Assembly (NCBI GenBank): GCA_009782515.1
Contig: WRIY01000003.1
Span: 1-64,000 of the forward strand
Reading direction: 5' to 3'
DNA length: 64,000 nucleotides
Origin: Eubacteriaceae bacterium
GTDB taxonomy: Bacteria > Bacillota > Clostridia > Eubacteriales > Anaerofustaceae
The notes below the pieces were generated by a model, which saw only the letters and a program-made list of their open reading frames with translations, was not told the DNA's origin and ran no database searches. Both the position numbers and the translations under genes were made by a program. Shown piece after piece: positions 16,908 to 25,689 of the stretch. Position 1 is the first letter of the stretch. The number at the start of each line of letters is the position of its first letter.

Positions 16908-18185
16908 ATGGAAAACAATACGCAAATGGAAAACAGCCAAGAGCCGCAAAGAGCTGTACTCTTTTCGATAACAGACGATGAGGCTGGCAGATCGCTGGAG
17001 GAGCTTAAGCTGCTTTGCGAAGCAGCGGGCATTGAGGCTGTAGCTGTGATGACGCAAAAGCGCAGCTCTGTCGTAGCAGCCACTTACTTTGGCAAAGGCA
17101 AAGTTGAGGAATTAGGCGATTTGATTCATGGAATGGAAGCCGATGTCGCTGTATGCGACGATGAGCTTTCGGGAACGCAGCTAAGAAACCTTGAAGACAG
17201 GCTTGATTCCAAAGTTATTGACAGAACAATGCTTATACTTGATATTTTCGCCAGCAGGGCAATATCAAAAGAGGGCAAACTGCAGGTTGAGCTGGCCCAA
17301 CTGACTTATAGAATGCCCAGGCTATCAGGTTTTGGCAAGTCGCTGTCCAGGCTTGGCGGCGGGATTGGGACACGGGGCCCGGGCGAGAAGAAGCTTGAGT
17401 CAGACCGGCGGCATATACGCCGCAGAATAATCGACATAAAGCAAGCGCTTAAAGAAGCAGATGAAAACAGGCAGGTGCAGTCTTCCCAAAGGAGCAAAAG
17501 CGAGCTGCCAAAAGTTGCGCTTGTAGGCTACACAAATGCAGGGAAATCCGCAATGGCCAATCAGATAATGCGCATTTCTGATAGCGCTGGAATGCCGGTT
17601 ATTGAGGAAAATAAGCTTTTTGCAACACTGGATGCCTATAGCAGGAGAATCGACTTGGGCGATGGGAAGGTTTTTTTGCTCGTAGATACCGTTGGATTTG
17701 TTAGCAAGCTGCCGCATGCGCTAATAAACGCATTTCGGGCAACGCTGGATGAAGCAAAAAATGCCGACCTGCTTATCCACGTAATCGACGCATCTTTTGA
17801 AGGCTACAGATTCCAGATAGAAACGGTAGAAAAAACTCTGGAGGAGATTGGAGCATCAGCAAACGAAAGAATTGATGTTTATAACAAGATTGACATTGCA
17901 GGCAGGCCTGAATCCTGGCCTGCATCAGAGGCTCTGGCTGTATCGGCCCTTACAGGCGAAAATATCGGCCTTTTGCTTGATGAAGTATCAAGGCGGATAT
18001 TTGCCGGGGAAATAGAGGCTCGGGTGCTAATCCCATACAGCAGGGGCGATATTGTCTCCAAGCTAAACGAGGAAACAGCTGTTATAAACCAGGAATACCT
18101 CCCGGAAGGCACTCTTATAACAACAAAGATTAAGATTGCTGATTTTAATAAGTATAGGGAATACTTGCACGATAGCATTGGCTAG
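16908..18185 (+). CDS. hflX: GTPase HflX
   Basis: HflX binds the 50S subunit and splits or rescues stalled ribosomes under stress. The 425-residue protein has the HflX N-terminal domain with TYFGKGKVEEL and the linker GTRGPGEKKLE. The G domain then shows G1 GYTNAGKS, G3 DTVGF and G4 NKID, with the C-terminal segment following. ATG 16908 follows AAAGGTG. It precedes the first murE paralogue by 69 nt on the same strand, so read-through is likely, though the two are functionally unrelated. Confidence 0.93.
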   Translation: MENNTQMENSQEPQRAVLFSITDDEAGRSLEELKLLCEAAGIEAVAVMTQKRSSVVAATYFGKGKVEELGDLIHGMEADVAVCDDELSGTQLRNLEDRLDSKVIDRTMLILDIFASRAISKEGKLQVELAQLTYRMPRLSGFGKSLSRLGGGIGTRGPGEKKLESDRRHIRRRIIDIKQALKEADENRQVQSSQRSKSELPKVALVGYTNAGKSAMANQIMRISDSAGMPVIEENKLFATLDAYSRRIDLGDGKVFLLVDTVGFVSKLPHALINAFRATLDEAKNADLLIHVIDASFEGYRFQIETVEKTLEEIGASANERIDVYNKIDIAGRPESWPASEALAVSALTGENIGLLLDEVSRRIFAGEIEARVLIPYSRGDIVSKLNEETAVINQEYLPEGTLITTKIKIADFNKYREYLHDSIG

Positions 18186-18254
18186 CTTGTAAACAAGGCC
18201 AATACTTGGCAAATGGCAAGCACACGAAGAAACATTGACTACGGAGTATTATGA

Positions 18255-19775
18255 ATGGAAAACAAAGCGCCTGAAAAGACGGCACTGATTGATACTAAAA
18301 CGCTTTTGGCAAAACTTGATGAAAACGGATTATTATTAAGCGCTCCCCTTTGCGACCAAGACTTCGGCTATATCTCATTCAACTCAAATGACATTAGAGA
18401 TAACACTCTATTTATATGCAAAGGAAGGCACTTTAGGCAAGAGTACCTGCAGCAGGCTTTGGCCAACGGGGCAACCTGCTATGTCAGCGAGGAAAGCATA
18501 TCGGATGCTGCTCCGGGATTCATAGTCAGCGATGTGCGCAAGGCTACTGCAGTGATAGCAAAAGCAGCATATGGAACTGGCATAAGCGGCCTTAACCTTA
18601 TCGCAGTGACAGGCTCCAAGGGAAAGACGACTACAACGCGCCTGATATTTGAAGCTCTAAGCCGCTCCAGCCTTGGCAAAGCTGCCTGCACTTCATCAGT
18701 AGGGTATTATGATGGCCGCTCAGAAGGCGCCCACCCAAACCACAACACCACAATGGAGTCCCTTGACACTCTCAAGGTAATACGAAATGCCATAGACAAT
18801 GGCGTTAAGCACATGGTTGTTGAAGCCTCAAGCCAAGCAGCCAAAGATGCCAGGCTGCATGGCATTGATTTTGCCTATGGGATCTTTACAAATATCGACA
18901 GCGATCACATATCGCCGTTTGAGCATGCTGACTTTGAGGAATACCTGAGCGCAAAAATACAGCTCATGCAGCAATGCGGCAGTGTTATTGCATTCAAGGA
19001 TCTGCTGGATGCCTACCCTGTTATCGCTATGGAGCTGAAAGGAAAAAATATCTATACATTCGGCCTGGAAATGCCATGCGATTTTTATGTCGACAGCCTT
19101 GAGCAAACTGACTGCGGATATCGCTTCAGCTTATGGGACAATACCAAAGACAGGCCGGTAAGGCATACTTACAGCTTCTCAATATTTGGGGAGTACAACG
19201 TCAAGAACGCAGCAGCAGCAGCAGCTTTGTGCCTGCTTTTAGGCGTAAGCGACGAAGCCATCAACGATGGCTTTCAAAATACTCAAGTGGAAGGCAGAAG
19301 CGAAATTGTTGAAGGCTACAAATGCCCGATTATCATAGACTATGCCCATAACAGGCTAAGCGCTTCTGAGCTTTTCAAAGCAGTCACAAAAGCTTTTCCG
19401 GAAAGAACTGTAAAAACAGTTTTTGGCTGCCCTGGCAACAAGGGCATTAACAGGCGAAAAGAGCTCACAGAAGTGGTTGCGCAATATTCAATTCACTGCT
19501 ACATAACAAATGAGGATCCGGCAGACGAAGAATTTGCTGATATTGCCAGCCAAATGGTGCGCCACATACCCGAGGGTGTTGGCTACAGCCTTATTGAGGA
19601 TAGGGAAGAAGCTATAATTGCTGCGCTTGAAAGCGCTGAGCCTAGCGATATTATCGCAATTATAGGCAAAGGCGATGAAAAGACTATCACATACAAAGGG
19701 GTATCCAGCCCATACAAAGGCGACATGCAGTCTGTGCTTGACTATATTGGCAGGTATGCAAAAGTAGCAAAATAA
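18255..19775 (+). CDS. murE: MurE-type UDP-MurNAc-tripeptide synthetase, copy 1
   Basis: This Mur ligase (506 aa) adds the third residue to UDP-MurNAc-L-Ala-D-Glu in the cytoplasm. Domains appear in order: an N-terminal UDP-binding region with NTLFICKGRHF, ATP loop GSKGKTTTT, HPNHNTTMES, EASSQAAKD with TNIDSDHISP, the AKIQL lysine expected to be carbamylated, GEYNVKNAAAA, then the C-terminal domain with DYAHN. The amino-acid selectivity motif reads NEDPADEEF. DAP-adding enzymes have DNPR, whereas lysine-adding enzymes of cocci have Ala or Asn after the Pro, so L-Lys (or L-Orn) is predicted. A closely similar copy follows at 20331. Confidence 0.88.
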   Translation: MENKAPEKTALIDTKTLLAKLDENGLLLSAPLCDQDFGYISFNSNDIRDNTLFICKGRHFRQEYLQQALANGATCYVSEESISDAAPGFIVSDVRKATAVIAKAAYGTGISGLNLIAVTGSKGKTTTTRLIFEALSRSSLGKAACTSSVGYYDGRSEGAHPNHNTTMESLDTLKVIRNAIDNGVKHMVVEASSQAAKDARLHGIDFAYGIFTNIDSDHISPFEHADFEEYLSAKIQLMQQCGSVIAFKDLLDAYPVIAMELKGKNIYTFGLEMPCDFYVDSLEQTDCGYRFSLWDNTKDRPVRHTYSFSIFGEYNVKNAAAAAALCLLLGVSDEAINDGFQNTQVEGRSEIVEGYKCPIIIDYAHNRLSASELFKAVTKAFPERTVKTVFGCPGNKGINRRKELTEVVAQYSIHCYITNEDPADEEFADIASQMVRHIPEGVGYSLIEDREEAIIAALESAEPSDIIAIIGKGDEKTITYKGVSSPYKGDMQSVLDYIGRYAKVAK

Positions 19776-19864
19776 ATTATTCGAAATTATAAAATGTGCC
19801 GCGTTCCTTTCGCGCCTTAATGCAAAGGTTAGCGGTGTGGGCCGGCATTTCTTACAATCATTAG

Positions 19865-19909
19865 GCGCACTTGCCAGCCTTGAAAAAGCTTGCAAAAGTG
19901 CGCTTTTTA
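19865..19909 (+). terminator. Intrinsic terminator after murE copy 1
   Basis: GCGCACTT (19865-19872) pairs with AAGTGCGC (19896-19903) and is followed by five Ts. It lies 90 nt beyond the stop codon. Confidence 0.8.
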
Positions 19910-20330
19910 GATTCCAGGCGGTGCGGGCGCCAATAAGCGCCCGGCATAACATTTTTTCGTGCTGCTCTTCCAGAAAGCAATATGCCAACTTTTTTCATTT
20001 GGAACATTTTAGCATTAGACAAGGCCGAAATGGGGTAAATTGCTCTCAGTGCAGTTGAAATGGCTGTATTAACATTAATTTCATATTAGCAAACCCGTAA
20101 ATATAAATATTATATAGCTAATAAAATTATTTTTTAAACAGAAGATATATACATGAAATAATCATAGCAAATTGCCTATAATTGCTGTGGAAATTCTTGT
20201 GTAAGCTGTACAATATATAAGGTATATAAATATCTGCCTAAAAAGAACCAAAGCAGATTATTATAAAAGCCAAAAAAAGCTATAGATGCTCTAATGTATT
20301 CTTAATGGCATAAATGTTTGGAGAATTTTA
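19910..20330. other. Second terminator and murE copy 2 promoter region
   Basis: A second hairpin, CGGGCGC (19924-19930)/GCGCCCG (19937-19943), with a T-run at 19952-19957, follows the first terminator after only 15 nt. The remainder to 20330 is very AT-rich and gene-free, as expected of a separate promoter region for the second murE. No -35/-10 pair stands out. Confidence 0.6.
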
Positions 20331-21842
20331 ATGGAAAACAAGGCGCCTATAACAGCACTTATTGATGCAAAAACGATTTCGGACAAGCTTAGCGAAAACG
20401 GCTTATTGGTAAGCGCGCCTGCATATGATCAGAGCTTCAGCTATATTTCGTACAACTCAAATGATGTAAAAGAAAACACTTTGTTTATATGCAAAGGCAG
20501 GCATTTTAAGCATGAGTACTTAGAGCAGGCACTGGCAAACGGAGCAACATGCTTTGTAAGCGAGCAGGCCTTTTCCGGCGGCGCAAGCGCTTTTATTGTT
20601 AACGATGTGCGCAAGGCCGCTGCTGTTATCGCAAAAGCGGCATACGGCGCAGGCATGGGCGATCTTTGCCTGATTGCTGTAACAGGCTCAAAAGGAAAGA
20701 CGACAACAACGCGGCTTCTGTTTGAAGCGCTAAACCAGGCAAGGCCCGGAAAGGCCGCGTGCACTTCATCAGTAGGCTATAACGATGGCATCGCAGAGGG
20801 CGCTCACCCCAACCACAACACAACGATGGAATCTGTTGACACCCTTAAAATTATAAGCCGCGCAATAGATAATGGCGTGGAGAGCATTGTTATTGAGGCG
20901 TCCAGCCAAGCCGCAAAAGACGACAGGCTGTACGGCTTAGAGTTCAGCTATGGAATTTTTACAAATATAGACAGTGATCATATTTCGCCATTTGAGCATG
21001 CAAACTTTGGCGAGTACCTTGATGCAAAGATTCAGCTTATGCAGCAATGCGACAGCGTGATAGCGTATAAGGATCTGCTGGATCGCTATCCGAAGGTAGC
21101 CAATGATCTTGCAAGCAAAAAATTATACACATTCGGGCTTGAAATGCCCTGCGATTTTTATATAGACAGCCTTGAGCAAGCCGGAAGCATTTACAGCTTT
21201 GGTATGTGGGACAATACAAAAGAAGCCCCTGAAAGGCATGTATACAGCTTCTCGATTTTTGGCGAGTATAATGTGAAAAATGCAGCTGCAGCAGCGTCAT
21301 TATGCCTGATTTTAGGCTTAAGCGATGAAGACATTAATAAAGGCTTTCTAAGAACGCAAGTTGAAGGCCGCAGCGAAATTGTCAGCGGCTTTAGATGCCC
21401 GGTTATCATTGACTACGCGCACAACAGGCTAAGCGCATCGGAGTTCTTTAGCGCAGTTGAAAAAGCCTATCCCGGCAAAAACATAAAAACAGTATATGGA
21501 TGCCCCGGAAACAAGGGAGTTAACAGGCGAAAAGAGCTCACTGAAGTAGTTGCCAGGTACTCAAGCTACTGCTATATCACAAACGAAGATCCGGCTGATG
21601 AAGAATTCATTGATATAGCGCAGCAGATGATCATCCATATTCCATCAGATGTTGGCTACAGCCTGATAGAGGATAGGGAAGAGGCAATATCTGCAGCTCT
21701 GGATGAAGCAAACCCCGGCGATATTATAGCTATCATTGGCAAAGGGGACGAGAAGTCCATCACCTACAAAGGGGTTGCCTATCCGTATAAAGGCGACATA
21801 CAGTGTGTGCTTGACTATATTGGCAGCTACTCAAAAAGCTAG
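20331..21842 (+). CDS. MurE-type UDP-MurNAc-tripeptide synthetase, copy 2
   Basis: This 503-residue paralogue of the preceding murE is alignable without large gaps over its whole length. It keeps every catalytic element: GSKGKTTTT, NTTMES, EASSQAAKDD, TNIDSDHISP, AKIQL, GEYNVKNAAAA and DYAHN. The same selectivity motif NEDPADEEF is retained. The start ATG is preceded by TTGGAGAA. Two terminators separate it from copy 1, so it is independently expressed. Both copies are intact, so either dosage, different regulation (for example growth versus sporulation), or slightly different amino-acid use could explain retention. Confidence 0.85.
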   Translation: MENKAPITALIDAKTISDKLSENGLLVSAPAYDQSFSYISYNSNDVKENTLFICKGRHFKHEYLEQALANGATCFVSEQAFSGGASAFIVNDVRKAAAVIAKAAYGAGMGDLCLIAVTGSKGKTTTTRLLFEALNQARPGKAACTSSVGYNDGIAEGAHPNHNTTMESVDTLKIISRAIDNGVESIVIEASSQAAKDDRLYGLEFSYGIFTNIDSDHISPFEHANFGEYLDAKIQLMQQCDSVIAYKDLLDRYPKVANDLASKKLYTFGLEMPCDFYIDSLEQAGSIYSFGMWDNTKEAPERHVYSFSIFGEYNVKNAAAAASLCLILGLSDEDINKGFLRTQVEGRSEIVSGFRCPVIIDYAHNRLSASEFFSAVEKAYPGKNIKTVYGCPGNKGVNRRKELTEVVARYSSYCYITNEDPADEEFIDIAQQMIIHIPSDVGYSLIEDREEAISAALDEANPGDIIAIIGKGDEKSITYKGVAYPYKGDIQCVLDYIGSYSKS

Positions 21843-21879
21843 CAGCGCCAAATAGAGAGCCCGGGAAATAAGGCGGCGC

Positions 21880-22395
21880 TTAAGCGTTGCCTCTTGTTTT
21901 ATTGTAGCCCTTCACATATGAATTGTATTTGGCAATATTATAGCGCTCAAGCTCATTCAGGCTTTTATAGCCGCTTCCCTCAAGCGAAATGAGCTTAATA
22001 ACAAAACGGTGCCTCTTTTTGAAATCATCATATATCTCTTTATTGCCATTTCCAGAAAAATGGCTGCTAACCCTGTCTAGAATTTTGACGCCCTGGCCCA
22101 CATACCCCATTCTTCTTGTTTTGTTTTTTATAATGTATACGCCAGGGAAGTTATAGGCAGCCTTAAACTTCCTTGACGCTTTCGCATCAAGAAACTTCTT
22201 TGCAGAAACCCGCCACGGGTTGGGAAAAAGCTTGTGCAGCTTTTTCCACGCAACAGCATACAGCCATGCTTCATGCATGTTCAGAATCGCTGTTGCGATT
22301 AATATAACTGCAAGCGGCAAAAAAACCGGCCTGAACAGTCTATAGAACGGCTCAAAAAAACTGTACAATATGCTAGAGTGATTATTGGTATCCAT
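21880..22395 (-). CDS. Membrane-anchored GIY-YIG nuclease-domain protein
   Basis: This 171-residue protein has a hydrophobic membrane segment at about residues 23-42 (FLPLAVILIATAIL). The C-terminal part has the GIY-YIG pattern: GVYIIKN, GYVGQG, Arg in KILDRVSSHF, Glu in NELERYNIAKYNSY and Asn in GYNKTRGN, which supply the catalytic residues of the family. ATG 22395 is used because GCAAGG precedes it; an in-frame TTG five codons earlier is weaker. Small GIY-YIG proteins are usually soluble homing or repair nucleases, so membrane anchoring is unusual. It is convergent with murE copy 2 and divergent from an esterase gene. Confidence 0.72.
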   Translation of the reverse strand: MDTNNHSSILYSFFEPFYRLFRPVFLPLAVILIATAILNMHEAWLYAVAWKKLHKLFPNPWRVSAKKFLDAKASRKFKAAYNFPGVYIIKNKTRRMGYVGQGVKILDRVSSHFSGNGNKEIYDDFKKRHRFVIKLISLEGSGYKSLNELERYNIAKYNSYVKGYNKTRGNA

Positions 22396-22479
22396 GTTAT
22401 GCCTTGCCAAATGATAGCATTATATTCGACATATTCCAATAGGCAGCGACATGCTTAGCAATAAATGATTGGAGAAGCC

Positions 22480-23151
22480 ATGCCATTTGTAAAATCTTTC
22501 GGCGACACGATTTACTATAAAATTACCGGATGGGGAAAGCCGCTCGTGCTGCTGCATGGCAACGGAGGAGATCATACAAAATTCGATGCGCTAATAAGCC
22601 GGCTTTCAATTCACTGGGAATGCTATGCCTTTGACAGCCCTGCGCATGGCTTAAGCAGTGAGCCGGAGGCGCTGCACTATGATTCAATGATGGAGTCGAT
22701 AGCCGAAGCGCTTAGAATTGCCGGTCTTGAGAAGCCGGCAGTGCTTGGCTTTAGCGACGGAGCAATAATAGGGTTGATGATGGCAATAAAATACCCGCAG
22801 CTTGTATCAGCGCTTATCGCTGCCGGCGCAAACACCATACCGGACGGGGTAAGCCCCAGGTTCAGAAGAATGGCCAAAAGGGATTACAATAGGGCGCCTG
22901 AGAGCAAGTTGGCGCTGCTGCTAAACGAGCCGCACATACCGCTCAGCAGCCTTGCTGAAATCAAAGCGCCTACATTGCTGTTAACCGGCTCAAGGGATAT
23001 TATCCCTTTAGCCCACACTAAAGCCATAGCCAGGCATATCCAGGGCAGCAAGATGGCTGTTTTGAATGGCGAAAGCCACAGCTCCTATATCCATAACGGA
23101 AGGGCCCTGCACTATATTGTGCCTTTTCTTGAAAGCCTGAGCTATATTTGA
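22480..23151 (+). CDS. Alpha/beta hydrolase
   Basis: The 223-residue protein has the alpha/beta hydrolase pattern: oxyanion-loop HGNGG, nucleophile elbow GFSDG with Ser, acid in TGSRDIIP and His in GESHSSY. It is a cytoplasmic esterase-like enzyme with unknown substrate; short chain length suggests a minimal cap. GGAGAAG overlaps the region before ATG 22480. An in-frame ATG at 22465 has no ribosome-binding site. It stands alone, convergent with coaC. Confidence 0.8.
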   Translation: MPFVKSFGDTIYYKITGWGKPLVLLHGNGGDHTKFDALISRLSIHWECYAFDSPAHGLSSEPEALHYDSMMESIAEALRIAGLEKPAVLGFSDGAIIGLMMAIKYPQLVSALIAAGANTIPDGVSPRFRRMAKRDYNRAPESKLALLLNEPHIPLSSLAEIKAPTLLLTGSRDIIPLAHTKAIARHIQGSKMAVLNGESHSSYIHNGRALHYIVPFLESLSYI

Positions 23152-23182
23152 TGCAAAAGCAGCAAGCAGTGCAATGAGGCGC

Positions 23183-23737
23183 TTACTCTTTTCTGCTCAA
23201 GCCTAATATGCTGCCTACTATTTCAACTATTTTTGAAGCGGATTCGAGTGCGCCTACGCCAACGTCATCACATGCAAGCCTTCCCTCTTTTGGCCCAATA
23301 AACGTATAGCCATGCGCTTTAAGCCTTTCGATATTTTCCTGCACTATTGAATTAAGGTACATGTTGGTATTCATAGCAGGCGCGATATACTTTGGCGTAT
23401 CTTTTGGTATAGCCATTACCACTGTTGAGAGCATGTCGTCGGCAATGCCGTTGGCGAGCTTTCCAATGATATTTGCAGTCGCCGGGGCAATAAGGCATAA
23501 GTCGCAAGCTTGCGCCAGCGATATATGGCGCACATCCGGATAAAAGCTCTCATCAAACATATCAACATAAACTTTGCGCTTTGTCAGGGTCTGTATAGAA
23601 AGCGGCGTAACAAGCTGCAGCGCATGCTTTGAAATAATCGTATCTACCTCAGCATCCATGCCTGTCAGCCAGTTGGCAATGTCTATAGCCTTGTATGCAG
23701 AAATGCTGCTTGTGACGCCCAATAAAATTCTTGGCAT
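23183..23737 (-). CDS. coaC: Phosphopantothenoylcysteine decarboxylase CoaC
   Basis: This flavoprotein (184 aa) decarboxylates 4'-phosphopantothenoylcysteine to phosphopantetheine in coenzyme A synthesis. Visible motifs are GVTSSISAYK (FMN binding), His in RHISLA, PAMNTNMY and the LACDDVGVG flap with the catalytic Cys. It is a separate gene, overlapping coaB by one base (TAATG), not the usual fused Dfp. The split organisation resembles that of streptococci and enterococci. Confidence 0.9.
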   Translation of the reverse strand: MPRILLGVTSSISAYKAIDIANWLTGMDAEVDTIISKHALQLVTPLSIQTLTKRKVYVDMFDESFYPDVRHISLAQACDLCLIAPATANIIGKLANGIADDMLSTVVMAIPKDTPKYIAPAMNTNMYLNSIVQENIERLKAHGYTFIGPKEGRLACDDVGVGALESASKIVEIVGSILGLSRKE

Positions 23738-24507
23738 TATTCTCTCTCCTTTGCTTTGTTTACAACACTTTGCGCTATTGCCCGGGCAATAGCCTCCCGG
23801 CCCTCAAGCCTTTCCCAATTGCCGTCTGAGGACATGAGATAGCCGGCATGGTTTTGGTAAGTTACTTCGGCTTTATCGTTCGCAAATACAAAATCAGCGC
23901 TGTTGTTGTCCATAAGCGTTTTTGCTGCGCTTTGAAGCGCTGCCGGCTCAACGCTGTCCAGCAGCTTGAAGCCAACAAGAACCAACTCCGGTGCCAGCTC
24001 CCTGATTCTTGTGATCACTTTTGGCGTTTGTGACAGGCTGAGTATCAGCGTCTCTTCAGATGAGGAGATCTTTGTGCCTTGGTATATTTCGGGTGTTGTA
24101 TACAATGCCTGCCTTAATGCGGCTTTCGCCTCTTCCAAATTAACCGGCTCTGCATTTGTTAATTGCAGGTATGACTGTGCAGCGCAATCAAGGTTTGTCA
24201 CAGCAGAAACTTTATAGTCGCTTACTGCCATGCTCAAAATGGCAGCGCTAATACCGCCTTGCATAAGAAGTTTTTCTATCTCGCTTTGGTAGCTGTCTAC
24301 GTCAGTGATCCTAATCTCGCTTATTCGGCTTGATTCGGGAGGCGAAACTGACAGTTTCCCGCAAATATAGTAGATTGTTTCTATTTCATCATACTTAAGC
24401 AGCGCATCTGCAATGCTTACGCCTATCCTTCCGGTTGAGCTGTTTGTTATTGCCCGCACCTCGTCAATGTTTTCGTAGGTGCCTCCTGATGTTAATATAA
24501 CTTTCAC
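23737..24507 (-). CDS. coaB: Phosphopantothenate-cysteine ligase CoaB
   Basis: This ligase (256 aa) joins 4'-phosphopantothenate to cysteine in coenzyme A synthesis. It has the CoaB signature TSGGTYENIDEVRAITN, STGRIG, MAVSDY and the KISSSEETLILSLSQTPKVI substrate-lid segment. It is the first gene of a two-gene operon with coaC, translationally coupled through a TAATG overlap. GGAGGCAG lies before its ATG. Confidence 0.9.
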   Translation of the reverse strand: MKVILTSGGTYENIDEVRAITNSSTGRIGVSIADALLKYDEIETIYYICGKLSVSPPESSRISEIRITDVDSYQSEIEKLLMQGGISAAILSMAVSDYKVSAVTNLDCAAQSYLQLTNAEPVNLEEAKAALRQALYTTPEIYQGTKISSSEETLILSLSQTPKVITRIRELAPELVLVGFKLLDSVEPAALQSAAKTLMDNNSADFVFANDKAEVTYQNHAGYLMSSDGNWERLEGREAIARAIAQSVVNKAKERE

Positions 24508-24694
24508 AACTGCCTCCTTTTAATTATTCTGTAAGGCTTATTTAAGTATACCATTTATGGTTGATTGGGGAAGCAACCAAAAATAAACAGCAAACTGTTC
24601 CCTTGATTTTTTTTGCTGTCTAAATTGCAATGCTGAAAGAATAAATATATTCTATATGTACATATAAAAGCTGCAAAGGGGCAGACAGGAATTA

Positions 24695-25678
24695 ATGGGT
24701 ATAAAAATGTCAATGATCCACCCTGATCTAAGGGTGGCTGCGCAGGCAATTAAAATAATGCTGCCGAAATATACAAAAGAAAGCCTTAAATCGCCAGCCC
24801 CAATATCCTCAAGGCTTCTTGGGAAGGCAAGCAGCAAGCTTAGCTATGAACAGGTATATATAAAGCGAAAAGACGGAACAAGCCTCAGGCTTTGCGTATA
24901 TGGCCCGCGCAAAGCAAGCCGGGGCGTGCCGGGGCTGCTATGGCTGCATGGCGGAGGCTATGCCCTTGGCGTTCCGGAGCAAGACGAGCCATTTATCAGG
25001 AAATTCATCGAGGCAAGCAAATGCATTGCCGTTGCGCCTGATTATACCCTTTCAGGCACAAAGCCATTCCCGGCTGCATTTGACGATGGCTATGAAGCGC
25101 TGCTGTGGCTGTCAAGGAACGGAGAAAAATATGGCATGAATTCCGAGCAGATTTTCGTTGGCGGCGACAGCGCCGGCGGAGGGCTTGCTGCAGCGATATG
25201 CCTTTGCGCGCGTGACAGGGGTGAGGTCAGCGTGGCATTTCAAATGCCTTTATACCCGATGCTTGATGATCGGCCAACAGCCTCAAACACTGGCAATGAA
25301 GCGCCTGTATGGGACTCAGATGCCAATAGCCTGGCCTGGCAGCAATACCTGGCCGAAGCTTACGAAACAGGCAATGTATCTGCATACGCTGCTCCAGCCA
25401 GAGCGCACAGCTATGAAAACCTTCCCCCTGCTGCAACCTTTGTTGGAAGCCTTGATCCATTTCACGATGAAACCATAGCTTACGTTGAGAATCTGCGCGC
25501 AAACGGAATCGAGGTTCGATTTAAGGTGTTTGAAGGCTGCTTTCACGCTTTTGACATCTTTGGAAAGTTTACAAAAGTAGGCAAAGAGGCTAACGCTTTT
25601 ATAATGGATGCATTTAATTATGCGGTTAGCAACTATTTCGCAAAGCAGCCTGGCGCTGCATCAAATAAGCTTGAGTAA
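24695..25678 (+). CDS. HSL-family alpha/beta hydrolase (carboxylesterase/lipase-like)
   Basis: The 327-residue protein belongs to the hormone-sensitive-lipase family: oxyanion motif HGGGYALG, nucleophile elbow GGDSAGG, acid in VGSLDPFHDE and catalytic His in CFHAFD. Acyl esters are the likely substrates. AGGAATTA precedes ATG 24695. A signal peptide is not evident. It is 11 nt upstream of the M20D amidohydrolase, so the two form an operon, perhaps for deacylating or hydrolysing an N-acyl/O-acyl compound (inference). Confidence 0.85.
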   Translation: MGIKMSMIHPDLRVAAQAIKIMLPKYTKESLKSPAPISSRLLGKASSKLSYEQVYIKRKDGTSLRLCVYGPRKASRGVPGLLWLHGGGYALGVPEQDEPFIRKFIEASKCIAVAPDYTLSGTKPFPAAFDDGYEALLWLSRNGEKYGMNSEQIFVGGDSAGGGLAAAICLCARDRGEVSVAFQMPLYPMLDDRPTASNTGNEAPVWDSDANSLAWQQYLAEAYETGNVSAYAAPARAHSYENLPPAATFVGSLDPFHDETIAYVENLRANGIEVRFKVFEGCFHAFDIFGKFTKVGKEANAFIMDAFNYAVSNYFAKQPGAASNKLE

Positions 25679-25689
25679 AAGGTGGTATT

